A stretch of DNA of 64,000 nucleotides, taken from contig JAUYUA010000092.1 of NCBI GenBank assembly GCA_030694935.1, forward strand, positions 1 through 64,000, read 5' to 3'. This DNA is from Lutibacter sp. (GTDB lineage: Bacteria > Bacteroidota > Bacteroidia > Flavobacteriales > Flavobacteriaceae). The notes beneath the pieces are model-generated. The model was not told the DNA's origin and searched no databases. It was given only the letters and a program-made list of their open reading frames with translations. Positions 32,885-41,531 of this stretch are shown here, piece by piece. The first letter of the stretch is position 1. Each line of letters opens with the position of its first letter. A program made the position numbers and the translations under genes.

Positions 32885-33493
32885 TTGAAAAAACCCATCA
32901 TCATCATCATTTTAATATTGTTAATTGATCAAATTAGCAAAATATATATAAAAACCAATTTTTTGTATGGTGAAGAAGTGGTTGTATTCGATTGGTTTCG
33001 CATTCATTTTATTGAGAATAACGGGATGGCCTGGGGCGCTGAATTTGGCGGCAGAACCGGTAAATTGTTTTTAACGATATTTAGGTTATTTGCCATTGTT
33101 GGTATAGGATACTGGCTTTATAGCGCTGTTAAAAAAAATGCGCCATCTATTTTAATTGTGGCTATTTCTTTAATTTTTGCAGGAGCAATGGGAAATATTA
33201 TTGATTCTGTTTTTTACGGCGTTATTTTCGATACGCCAAGAAACGCTGTAGCCACAATGTTTGCTGAAAAACCCTACGGGACCTTATTTCACGGGAAAGT
33301 GGTGGATATGTTTTATTTTCCTATCTGGAGCGGTGATTTGCCAAGTTGGCTGCCTTTTTGGGGCGGAAAACCCTTCACTTTTTTCAACGCAATTTTTAAC
33401 GTTGCCGACGCCTCCATTTCCACGGCGGTCGGTATTTTGATTTTCTTCAACAAAAAAGCGTTTCCTAACGAAAATATTGAAGAAGCTGCATAA
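32885..33493 (+). CDS. lspA: lipoprotein signal peptidase (signal peptidase II)
   Basis: An inner-membrane aspartic peptidase that removes signal peptides from prolipoproteins. The 202-residue protein has four transmembrane helices, the conserved NNGMAWG segment, and both catalytic aspartates in GNIIDSVFYG and FNVADASIS. It starts at TTG. There is an extra loop between the aspartates (about residues 118-150), as usual for Bacteroidota LspA. The window encodes several of its substrates (M23, GldD and small lipoproteins). Confidence 0.95.
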   Translation: MKKPIIIIILILLIDQISKIYIKTNFLYGEEVVVFDWFRIHFIENNGMAWGAEFGGRTGKLFLTIFRLFAIVGIGYWLYSAVKKNAPSILIVAISLIFAGAMGNIIDSVFYGVIFDTPRNAVATMFAEKPYGTLFHGKVVDMFYFPIWSGDLPSWLPFWGGKPFTFFNAIFNVADASISTAVGILIFFNKKAFPNENIEEAA

Positions 33494-33666
33494 AATTTTA
33501 TGGATTTTTATTGATTATCTTTAATCGATAATCGTTTTTATGATGAATAAATGACCTTGAATGATTGTTTATTTCGTCTTAAAAATCGATAAAATTTAAC
33601 ATCATAAAAGAAAATTACAAATTCAATAAAAATCTGTAATTTTATTTTTTAAAATCACAGCACTTT

Positions 33667-35457
33667 TTGGAACTAGAAATTCAAATAAAAACATTGCCGT
33701 CGCTTCCCGGTGTTTATCAGTATTATGATAAAAACGGGACTATTTTATATGTAGGAAAAGCCAAGAATCTTAAGAAAAGAGTTTCATCGTACTTCAATAA
33801 AACCCACGAAAACGGAAAAACCAATGTATTGGTCAAGAAAATTGTGACCATTGAACACATTGTCGTAGATACGGAAACCGACGCTTTGTTGCTGGAAAAC
33901 AATTTGATAAAAAAATACCAGCCGCGCTACAATGTGATGCTGAAAGATGACAAAACCTATCCGTGGATTTGCATTAAAAAGGAACGCTTTCCGCGTATTT
34001 TTTTAACAAGAAATGTAATAAAAGACGGATCTGAATATTACGGACCTTATCCTTCTGTAAAAATGGCCAAAGCCTTGCTTGATTTAATCAAGGAATTGTA
34101 TCAATTGCGTTCATGCAGCTACGATTTAAGCGTAAAAAATATTGAAACCAAAAAATATTCCGTTTGTCTCGATTTTCATATCGGCAATTGCAAAGGTCCT
34201 TGCGAAGATCTTCAAACTGAAGAAAATTACAATACCGACATCAATGCCATAAGAAATATTGTAAAAGGAAATTTTAAAGAATCAATTCAGCAGTTTTATG
34301 ACATGATGATGTATTATTCAAACGAAATGGAGTTTGAAGAAGCACAAAAAATTAAGGAAAAAATTGATGTACTGGCCAATTATCAGGCAAAATCTACCGT
34401 AGTAAATCCGTCAATTACCAATGTCGATGTTTTTTCCATTATTTCTGATGAAAGCTATAGTTATGTCAACTTTTTCAAAATAATTAACGGCGCCATCATT
34501 CAATCTCACACCGTTGAAATTAAAAAGAAATTGGACGAAACCGACAAAGAACTGTTGGAACTTGCAATTATTGAAATCAGGCAGCGTTTTAATTCGCAAT
34601 CTACTGAAGTTTATGTGCCTTTTGAAGTGGATTTGGGAGAAAACATAAAGGTAACGGTTCCTAAACTTGGGGATAAGAAACGTATTGTAGATTTGAGCTT
34701 GCGAAACGCCAAGTATTACCGGCAAGAGCAGTTTAAACAATTAAAAATTGTGGATCCCGACAGGCATGTGAACCGAATTATGGCGCAAATGAAGAAAGAT
34801 TTGAGATTAAGTGCCGAACCAAGATACATTGAATGTTTTGACAATTCAAATATACAGGGAACAAATCCGGTGGCAGCCTGTGTGGTATTCAAAAATGGAA
34901 AAGCCAGTAAAAAGGATTACAGGCATTTTAATATTAAAACGGTTGAAGGGCCAGATGATTTTGCTTCTATGGAAGAAGTTGTTTTCAGAAGGTATAAAAG
35001 ATTGCAGGAGGAAGGACAAGAATTACCGCAGTTAATTGTTGTCGATGGCGGTAAAGGGCAACTGTCATCTGCCGTAAAAAGCTTGGATATTTTGGGACTT
35101 CGGCATAAAATAGCTATTATTGGCATTGCCAAGCGCCTGGAAGAGATTTATTACCCGAATGATTCAGTGCCATTATATTTAAATAAAACTTCGGAAACTT
35201 TAAAAATTATACAGCAATTGCGTGATGAAGCGCACCGATTTGGAATCACACATCATCGAAACAAAAGAAGTAAAAGTTTGTTGGTGAATGAACTGGAACA
35301 AATTTCTGGGATTGGTAAACAAACTATTGTATCTTTATTAAAACATTTTAAATCGTTAAAAAGAGCTGAATCGGCAACATTAGATGCTTTAGAACAGGCT
35401 TTGGGAAAATCTAAAGCCGATATTATATATATTTATTTTCAAAAAAATAAAAGTTGA
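33667..35457 (+). CDS. uvrC: UvrABC system protein C
   Basis: The nuclease that makes both incisions in nucleotide excision repair. 596 residues from a TTG start: N-terminal GIY-YIG domain (GVYQYYDKNGTILYVGKAKNLKKRV), the Cys-containing linker (YSVCLDFHIGNCKGPCE), a UVR motif (NEMEFEEAQKIKEKIDVL), the RNase H-like 5'-nuclease domain (ECFDNSNIQGTNPVAACVVF, VDGGKGQLSSA) and a C-terminal helix-hairpin-helix (LEQISGIGKQTIVSLLKHF). Its TGA overlaps the start of the following gene. Confidence 0.96.
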   Translation: MELEIQIKTLPSLPGVYQYYDKNGTILYVGKAKNLKKRVSSYFNKTHENGKTNVLVKKIVTIEHIVVDTETDALLLENNLIKKYQPRYNVMLKDDKTYPWICIKKERFPRIFLTRNVIKDGSEYYGPYPSVKMAKALLDLIKELYQLRSCSYDLSVKNIETKKYSVCLDFHIGNCKGPCEDLQTEENYNTDINAIRNIVKGNFKESIQQFYDMMMYYSNEMEFEEAQKIKEKIDVLANYQAKSTVVNPSITNVDVFSIISDESYSYVNFFKIINGAIIQSHTVEIKKKLDETDKELLELAIIEIRQRFNSQSTEVYVPFEVDLGENIKVTVPKLGDKKRIVDLSLRNAKYYRQEQFKQLKIVDPDRHVNRIMAQMKKDLRLSAEPRYIECFDNSNIQGTNPVAACVVFKNGKASKKDYRHFNIKTVEGPDDFASMEEVVFRRYKRLQEEGQELPQLIVVDGGKGQLSSAVKSLDILGLRHKIAIIGIAKRLEEIYYPNDSVPLYLNKTSETLKIIQQLRDEAHRFGITHHRNKRSKSLLVNELEQISGIGKQTIVSLLKHFKSLKRAESATLDALEQALGKSKADIIYIYFQKNKS

Positions 35458-37670
35458 TGAAGAGATTTTTTTTACTTGCTTTTATATTTTCAATAACACT
35501 ATCCTTTTCACAGGAAGTTGTTGAAAGGGAAAACATAAAAGTTGGTTTGGTGCTTAGCGGCGGCGGGGCAAAGGGATTTGCTCATGTGGCAGTTTTAAAA
35601 GTTTTGGAAGAAGCCGGCGTGCGCATAGATTATATTGGAGGAACAAGTATGGGCGCCATTATTGGCGGACTGTATGCTTCGGGCTATAGCGCAAACCAGC
35701 TTGATTCCATTATAAAAACAACAGATTTTACTAAAATCTTGATCGATAATTTGCCACGGAAATCAAAGCCATTTTATGATAAAGAGCATGGTGAAAAATA
35801 CATACTTAACGTACCCATAAAAAACGGAAAAGTTGGCATGCCAACTGCCTTGTCAAATGGGCAAAATGTGCTTAATTTATTAACCAGTTTAACGCAGCAT
35901 GTGAATAGCATTAATGATTTTAGCAAGTTGCCAATACCATTTGTTTGCATTGCCACCAATTTGGAAACCGGTAAAGAAGAGGTTTTAAATAAAGGGTTTT
36001 TACCTGAAGCCATTTTGGCAAGTGGCGCATTTCCAACTTTATTGGCTCCGGTTGAGATTGACGGAAAATTGATGACAGATGGGGGAGTTACCAATAATTT
36101 TCCGGTTGAACAAGTGAAAGCCATGGGAGCCGACGTTATTATTGGTGTTGACATACAAAGCGGATTGGAAAATAAGGAACAATTAAATTCAGCCGTAAAA
36201 ATATTGAATCAAATTGTTGGTTTTCAAATGTATCAATCAATGGAGCACAAATATGACAGTTTGGATTTGGTGATAAAACCCAATATGAAAACGTATAATG
36301 TGATTTCTTTTGATAAAGCCAAAGAAATTATGCTTGAAGGTGATTTAGCCGCACGTGAACAGTTTAGCGAATTAAAAGCTATTGCAGCAAGGCAGGTTCA
36401 TCATGAAAATCAAAAAATTGATTTGGATCAAATTAAGGAATTTAGCATAAAGAAAATTAATATTGAGGGGAAAAACCACTATACACGCGCCTATATTGTT
36501 GGAAAACTTAATATAAAATACGATGAAATAATAGATTATGGAAAAGTGGTTTCGGGCATAAACAATTTATCGGCCACCAGCAATTTTGAATATGTGCAAT
36601 ATCAAATTATTCATGAAAGTGATGGGTGTGTTTTAAACCTCAAAGTGAAAGAGAAAAACGTGTCAAATTTTTTAAAACTGGGCGGGCATTATGATGATTT
36701 ATATAAAACTTCAATTTTGCTGAATCTCACTTCAAAACACATTTTAGCCAATAATGATATGGTTTCAGCTGATATAATATTGGGAGACAATTTACGGTAT
36801 AATTTTGATTATTTTATTGACAATGGATTTTATTGGAGTTTTGGAATAAAATCGAGGTATAATAATTTTAATGCAAACATTAAATTTGATGAGGCCAACA
36901 TCAATAAACTAAATTTAAATTATCAGGATTTTACCAATCAAATTTATCTGCAAACGGTGTTTGAAAGAAAATTCGCTATTGGTGCTGGCGGCGAATTCAA
37001 AAGAATTAAAGTATTTTCCGAAACCATTTCTTCTTTAGAAAACGAGATCCAGGCTGATACAGGAAAGCTCACTTTTGACAAGTCAAACTATTTAAATTTA
37101 ATAGCGTATTTAAAAATTGACACCTATGATAAAAAATATTTTCAAAAAGAAGGCGCTTATTTAGATGTTGATTTTAGATGGTATTTGGCATCTTCCGACT
37201 ATAACAAAAATTTTGTGTCCTTTTCTCACTTAAAAGGAAAAATAGGTTTTGCACATACTTTTTTTGACAAGTTAACGACACACCTCGTTTCTGAGGCAGG
37301 AATTACTATTGGTGAAAATGTAAACAGGGTTTTAGATTATAATGTTGGAGGCTATGGAGAAAACTTTATAAATACTTTTATTCCATTTAATGGTTACGAT
37401 TATGCCTCGCTAAATGGAGATTCTTTTTTGCGGTCTGCTATTACTTTTAGGTATGAGTTTTTGCCAAAAAATTATTTTCAGGCAACAGCAAATTATGCGA
37501 GGGTAGGAAGCGATTTGTTTAATGAAGGTAAGATTTTTGAAAACACGAAGTCAGGTTATATGTTCGGCTATGGATTGGATACCTTTTTGGGGCCCATTGA
37601 ATTTAATTATACCTGGTCGCCAGATCACAGCGAGAATTATTGGTATTTTAACGTTGGGTATTGGTTTTAA
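35457..37670 (+). CDS. patatin-like phospholipase fused to an Omp85-type outer-membrane barrel
   Basis: A 737-residue protein. Signal peptide (1-19), patatin domain with the oxyanion loop LSGGGAKGFAHVAVL, nucleophile GTSMG (Ser64) and catalytic Asp in MTDGGVTNNFPVE, then a POTRA-like segment (IKKINIEGKNHYTRAYIVGKL) and a C-terminal beta-barrel ending in a phenylalanine (YWYFNVGYWF). This PlpD-like architecture suggests an outer-membrane phospholipase; relatives act as type V secretion-like proteins. A TTG one codon earlier is possible, but the ATG overlapping the uvrC stop is preferred. A strong terminator follows. Confidence 0.9.
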   Translation: MKRFFLLAFIFSITLSFSQEVVERENIKVGLVLSGGGAKGFAHVAVLKVLEEAGVRIDYIGGTSMGAIIGGLYASGYSANQLDSIIKTTDFTKILIDNLPRKSKPFYDKEHGEKYILNVPIKNGKVGMPTALSNGQNVLNLLTSLTQHVNSINDFSKLPIPFVCIATNLETGKEEVLNKGFLPEAILASGAFPTLLAPVEIDGKLMTDGGVTNNFPVEQVKAMGADVIIGVDIQSGLENKEQLNSAVKILNQIVGFQMYQSMEHKYDSLDLVIKPNMKTYNVISFDKAKEIMLEGDLAAREQFSELKAIAARQVHHENQKIDLDQIKEFSIKKINIEGKNHYTRAYIVGKLNIKYDEIIDYGKVVSGINNLSATSNFEYVQYQIIHESDGCVLNLKVKEKNVSNFLKLGGHYDDLYKTSILLNLTSKHILANNDMVSADIILGDNLRYNFDYFIDNGFYWSFGIKSRYNNFNANIKFDEANINKLNLNYQDFTNQIYLQTVFERKFAIGAGGEFKRIKVFSETISSLENEIQADTGKLTFDKSNYLNLIAYLKIDTYDKKYFQKEGAYLDVDFRWYLASSDYNKNFVSFSHLKGKIGFAHTFFDKLTTHLVSEAGITIGENVNRVLDYNVGGYGENFINTFIPFNGYDYASLNGDSFLRSAITFRYEFLPKNYFQATANYARVGSDLFNEGKIFENTKSGYMFGYGLDTFLGPIEFNYTWSPDHSENYWYFNVGYWF

Positions 37671-37671
37671 A

Positions 37672-37703
37672 AAAAAGTCCTGCAAAATTTTGCAGGACTT
37701 TTT
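37672..37703. terminator. bidirectional terminator between the patatin gene and rng
   Basis: A perfect 32-bp inverted repeat (AAAAAGTCCTGCAAAA and its complement) with A- and T-tracts on both sides, lying between two convergent genes. Confidence 0.92.
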
Positions 37704-37720
37704 AGATATTGATGCCTTAT

Positions 37721-39292
37721 TTAGTCAATTATTTTACCTTCATTGTCGGTAAAATCAAATCTTAAATATTGGTAGGTAATTCTAGGTAAAATTTTAATCC
37801 ACTTTTTATATTTTAAATACCATCGCATTTGAATAGATGGAAATCCTTTTTTTAAATAAGCCACAATAAAAGGATGTGTGTTTAAAGTAATATTTACGTG
37901 TGTTTTTGAGCTGACAAGTCTTTCAAGTTCTGATTCAATTTTATCCAATAAAATAATTGGAGACTCAACTTCGCCAACACCGCTAGGGTTAGGCTCTTGC
38001 GTTTTTATAACCATTTCTGGCCTTACGCGTTGTCTTGTAATTTGAATCAATCCAAATTTACTTGGAGGCAATATTTTATGTTTTGTTTTGTCAAACTCCA
38101 TTTCGGCCTTCAAATGGTCAAATAATTTTTGTCTGTGCTCAGGGGTGTTCATGTCAATAAAATCAACAACAATAATGCCTCCCATATCTCTCAATTGTAA
38201 TTGTCTTGCAATCTCTGAAGCTGCAATTAAATTTACCTCAAGTGCGGTGTCGGCTTGTGTGTTGGCTTTGTTTGAACGATTGCCGCTGTTTACGTCGATT
38301 ACATGAAGTGCTTCGGTATGTTCAATAACCAAATAGGCTCCTTTGCTCATAGAAACTGTTCGTCCGAATGATGTTTTTATTTGGCGTTCAATTCCATGTT
38401 TTTCAAAAATAGGAACTTGTGACTTGTATAATTGCACGATAGACTCTTTTTTAGGCGCTATTTCTTGTAAATACTCTTTAATTTCTAAATACAGAATTTC
38501 GTCATTAGTTACAATACTTGTAAACGAATCATTAAACAAATCTCTTAAAATTGACGAAGCTCTGTTTAATTCACTTAAAACTTTAACGGGTGCTTGTTGT
38601 GATTTTACGGTAACAATTTGTTTGCACATGGCAACCCATCGTTCTAAAGAATTTTGAAGATCTTTATCCAATTCTGCAACTTTTTTATTTTCGGCTACAG
38701 TTCTGATAATAACGCCAAAACCTTTAGGTTTAATGCTTTTGATCAGTCTTTTTAATCGTTCTTTTTCTTCGGGATCATTTATTTTTTGAGAAACTGAAAC
38801 CCTGTCAGAAAAAGGAACCAATACCAAATATCTACCCGCAATGGATATCTCTGAACTCATCCGCGGACCTTTGGTAGATATGGGCTCTTTTACAATTTGT
38901 ACTAATAAATTTTGACCTGTTTTTAGAACATCAACGATACTTCCGTTTTTGTCGATATCCTTTTCTAGTTGAAAATTCTTTAAAGTGAAATCTTTAATTT
39001 TACCTGTGGTGATACCTTTTATAAATTTATTTAAGGAAAGCATTTGAGCTCCTAAATCGTGATAATGCAAAAATCCGTCTTTTTCATAACCTACATCAAC
39101 AAATGATGCATTTAAACCAGATAGAACTTTGCCAATTCTAGCTAAAAAAACATCTCCTACGGAGAATTTATTGCTGTTGGATTCGTTGTTTAGTGCTGTT
39201 AATCTGCCGTCTTTCAATAAGGCAAAATCAATATCAGAGAAGTTTGATCTAATTATTAATTCTGTTTTCACTCTGAATTGTTTTGTGTTCAA
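37721..39292 (-). CDS. rng: ribonuclease G (Rne/Rng family)
   Basis: A 523-residue endoribonuclease acting in rRNA 5' maturation and mRNA decay. It has an S1 domain near the N-terminus (GDVFLARIGKVLSGLNASFVDVG), the 5'-sensor and RNase H-like region, and the DNase I-like catalytic site with the metal-binding aspartates in HVIDVNSGNR and VVDFIDMNT. The length and the lack of a long C-terminal scaffold fit RNase G rather than RNase E. It lies downstream of the 30-residue basic protein and hup genes. Confidence 0.93.
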   Translation of the reverse strand: MNTKQFRVKTELIIRSNFSDIDFALLKDGRLTALNNESNSNKFSVGDVFLARIGKVLSGLNASFVDVGYEKDGFLHYHDLGAQMLSLNKFIKGITTGKIKDFTLKNFQLEKDIDKNGSIVDVLKTGQNLLVQIVKEPISTKGPRMSSEISIAGRYLVLVPFSDRVSVSQKINDPEEKERLKRLIKSIKPKGFGVIIRTVAENKKVAELDKDLQNSLERWVAMCKQIVTVKSQQAPVKVLSELNRASSILRDLFNDSFTSIVTNDEILYLEIKEYLQEIAPKKESIVQLYKSQVPIFEKHGIERQIKTSFGRTVSMSKGAYLVIEHTEALHVIDVNSGNRSNKANTQADTALEVNLIAASEIARQLQLRDMGGIIVVDFIDMNTPEHRQKLFDHLKAEMEFDKTKHKILPPSKFGLIQITRQRVRPEMVIKTQEPNPSGVGEVESPIILLDKIESELERLVSSKTHVNITLNTHPFIVAYLKKGFPSIQMRWYLKYKKWIKILPRITYQYLRFDFTDNEGKIID

Positions 39293-39400
39293 ATAAATAA
39301 TTATGAGAACGATTTATACTAAGTTTTACAGGGTATATACCCAACAATATTTGCATTAACTGCAAATATTTATTTCAATGAACTTTTAAAATTGAAAAGA

Positions 39401-39425
39401 AAAAAGTAAGCCAAGCTTACTTTTT
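39401..39425 (-). terminator. terminator overlapping the stop codon of the 30-residue protein gene
   Basis: AAAAAGTAAGC-CAA-GCTTACTTTTT: a perfect 11-bp stem with a 3-nt loop and flanking T-tract. It includes the last codon and stop of the small gene, so termination sits right at the end of the coding sequence. Confidence 0.8.
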
Positions 39426-39509
39426 CTTTTTATGTCTGTTTGCTCTTGCTCTTTTTTTACGTTTATGGGTCGATATTTTCGCCCTCTTTCTTTTTTTACC
39501 ACTTGGCAT
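39417..39509 (-). CDS. 30-residue highly basic conserved small protein
   Basis: An ATG on the minus strand opens MPSGKKRKRAKISTHKRKKR followed by ARANRHKKKK and a TAA. Two thirds of the residues are Lys, Arg or His, which suggests an RNA-binding, ribosomal-type peptide. It sits between hup and rng and ends in a strong terminator. I recall near-identical short proteins in other Flavobacteriia, usually annotated as hypothetical. It could be a small ribosomal protein of the phylum (a large-subunit protein bL38 has been described from a Flavobacterium ribosome), but I cannot confirm identity. Its size means many gene callers miss it. Confidence 0.75.
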   Translation of the reverse strand: MPSGKKRKRAKISTHKRKKRARANRHKKKK

Positions 39510-39563
39510 AATTAAAAGTTGTTTTTTAAATTAATAAATATTTTTAACCTACTTCAATGTAGA

Positions 39564-39851
39564 TTATACTGCTACCTTACTTTTAACTCCTTCTACAAAT
39601 ACTTTTGCTGGCTTAAATGAGGGGATGTTGTGAGCCGGAATTTTAATGGTGGTGTTTTTTGAAATGTTTCTTCCAGTTTTTTCAGCTCTTGTTTTAATAA
39701 TAAAACTGCCAAAACCTCTTAAATAAACATTATCTCCTTTTTCTAAGGAGTTTTTTACCTCTTCCATGAACGCTTCAACAGTTGCTAAAACATCTGCTTT
39801 TTCTATTCCAGATTTGTCTGCAATATTTGATACGATTTCTGCTTTCGTCAT
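39564..39851 (-). CDS. HU-family DNA-binding protein
   Basis: A 95-residue nucleoid protein: helical dimer part (MTKAEIVSNIADKSGIEKADVLATVEAFMEEV), the GSFIIKTRAEKTGRNISKNTTI saddle and arm segment (RNISKNTTIKIPAHNIPSFKPAK) with the conserved proline of the DNA-intercalating tip. It bends and compacts DNA as a dimer. Transcribed from a well-formed promoter upstream. Confidence 0.95.
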   Translation of the reverse strand: MTKAEIVSNIADKSGIEKADVLATVEAFMEEVKNSLEKGDNVYLRGFGSFIIKTRAEKTGRNISKNTTIKIPAHNIPSFKPAKVFVEGVKSKVAV

Positions 39852-39889
39852 TTTAATATGGGTTATATGTTAATATAAAATTAAGACGG

Positions 39890-39919
39890 CAAATATATGA
39901 TATAATAATGAAATTCAAA
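39890..39919 (-). promoter_or_regulatory. Bacteroidota-type promoter of the HU gene
   Basis: On the minus strand TTG (39918-39916, within TTTTG) and TATATTTG (39897-39890) are separated by 18 bp, matching the -33/-7 consensus, about 40 bp before the start codon. Confidence 0.7.
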
Positions 39920-39981
39920 AAGTTAATTCACTAAAATTTAATTAATTAAAAGATGTATCATTGTATTTTATAAAAAACCCA

Positions 39982-41031
39982 ATGATTTTCTCTAAACAAT
40001 TAACATACTGGTATTTACATAATAAAAGAAATCTGCCTTGGCGAGCCACAACCAATCCATACACCATTTGGCTGTCTGAAATTATTTTGCAGCAAACGCG
40101 CGTCGACCAGGGAATGTCGTATTATTTTAAGTTTATTGAAAATTTTCCGACAGTATTCGACTTGGCTGAAGCATCAGAAGAGCAGGTGTTAAAACTTTGG
40201 CAGGGTTTGGGCTATTATTCCAGGGCAAGAAATTTGCACTTTTCCGCAAAATATATTGTGGATGAATTGCATGGCGAATTTCCTGCAACCTATAAAGAAC
40301 TCATAAAGCTTAAAGGCGTTGGCGATTATACCGCTTCCGCTATTGCATCAATCTGTTTTAATGAACCAACGGCGGTTGTTGACGGAAATGTTTATCGGGT
40401 TTTGGCGCGGTATTTTGGAATTGAAACCACCACAAATTCTTCCGATGGAATTAAAATATTTAAACAATTGGCGCAAGAACTTATTGATGAAAAAAACCCT
40501 GGCACGCACAACCAGGCCATCATGGAATTTGGTGCTTTAATGTGTAAACCCAGCAATCCGGATTGCGAAATTTGTTCGTTAAACAGCAGTTGTTTTGCCT
40601 TGTCAAAAAACAAGGTTAAAGAACTTCCCGTTAAAGAAAAAAAAGCCAAAATTAAAACGAGGCATTTTAATTATTTGGTGATTCAATCAAGCGACCAAAA
40701 AACCAAAATTGTAAAGCGAGAAACAGGAATTTGGAGAAATCTTTATGAGTTTCCGCTGATAGAAACAAGCGATATTATTGATGAAAAACAACTTATTGAA
40801 CATAAAATATACAAAGAGTTGTTTTATGATTCAGCCGCAAAGGTAACGCTTTTTGATGATGAAGTGCTTGTGCACAAATTAACGCATCAACATATTCACA
40901 CTAAATTTTGGGTGGTAAACACAGCTGCTTCAGAACATTTTTCAATTCCTTGGAAAGCGATAAAAAAATACCCTGTGCCAGCGTTGATTGATAATTTTTT
41001 GAATCGGTATAAATCCGACTTATTTTTTTAG
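39982..41031 (+). CDS. mutY: A/G-specific adenine glycosylase
   Basis: Removes adenine opposite 8-oxoguanine. 349 residues from the ATG at 39982; a TTG seven codons upstream is less likely because the family begins near FSKQLTYWY. The catalytic Glu33 (WLSEIILQQTRV), helix-hairpin-helix (LKGVGDYTASAIAS) with Asp134 (AVVDGN), the 4Fe-4S cluster cysteines (CKPSNPDCEICSLNSSC) and the C-terminal NUDIX-like 8-oxoG recognition domain are all present. It is divergent from hup and just upstream of ssb. Confidence 0.95.
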   Translation: MIFSKQLTYWYLHNKRNLPWRATTNPYTIWLSEIILQQTRVDQGMSYYFKFIENFPTVFDLAEASEEQVLKLWQGLGYYSRARNLHFSAKYIVDELHGEFPATYKELIKLKGVGDYTASAIASICFNEPTAVVDGNVYRVLARYFGIETTTNSSDGIKIFKQLAQELIDEKNPGTHNQAIMEFGALMCKPSNPDCEICSLNSSCFALSKNKVKELPVKEKKAKIKTRHFNYLVIQSSDQKTKIVKRETGIWRNLYEFPLIETSDIIDEKQLIEHKIYKELFYDSAAKVTLFDDEVLVHKLTHQHIHTKFWVVNTAASEHFSIPWKAIKKYPVPALIDNFLNRYKSDLFF

Positions 41032-41062
41032 TACTTTTGTTACTTAATTGATACTTAAAAAA

Positions 41063-41509
41063 ATGGCTGGGACAATAAACAAGGTGATACTGATAGGACA
41101 TTTAGGTGATGAAGTGAAAATGCATTATTTTGAGGGCGGAAACGCAATTGGGCGGTTTCCAATTGCCACAAATGAAACCTATACAAATAAGCAAACCGGC
41201 GAAAAAGTCACCACAACGGAATGGCATAATATTGTGGTGAGAAATAAATTGGCCGAAATTTGCGAAAAATATTTATCTAAAGGCGATAAAGTGTATGTTG
41301 AAGGCCGCATAAAAACAAGACAATGGGAAGGTGAAGACGGAGCTAAAAGATATACCACTGAAATTCATGTGGCGGATATGACTTTTTTAACAACCAAAAA
41401 GGAATTGAATGCGCCACAGCAAAAGGAAAGCATAAATCCAAATCCTTTAACGCCATCAAACCAAGAAATTGTAAAGCAAGAACAAGAAGAGGATGATTTG
41501 CCATTCTAA
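41063..41509 (+). CDS. ssb: single-stranded DNA-binding protein
   Basis: A 148-residue OB-fold protein (INKVILIGHLGDEVKMHYFEGG, TEWHNIVVRNKLAEICEKYLSKG, VYVEGRIKTRQWEGEDG) with a flexible linker and the acidic interaction tip EEDDLPF. The ATG at 41063 matches the family start; an earlier TTG is unlikely. Gene order ssb-gldE-gldD follows the pattern seen in flavobacteria. Confidence 0.96.
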   Translation: MAGTINKVILIGHLGDEVKMHYFEGGNAIGRFPIATNETYTNKQTGEKVTTTEWHNIVVRNKLAEICEKYLSKGDKVYVEGRIKTRQWEGEDGAKRYTTEIHVADMTFLTTKKELNAPQQKESINPNPLTPSNQEIVKQEQEEDDLPF

Positions 41510-41531
41510 AGTTTAATTAAATTTATGTAAG

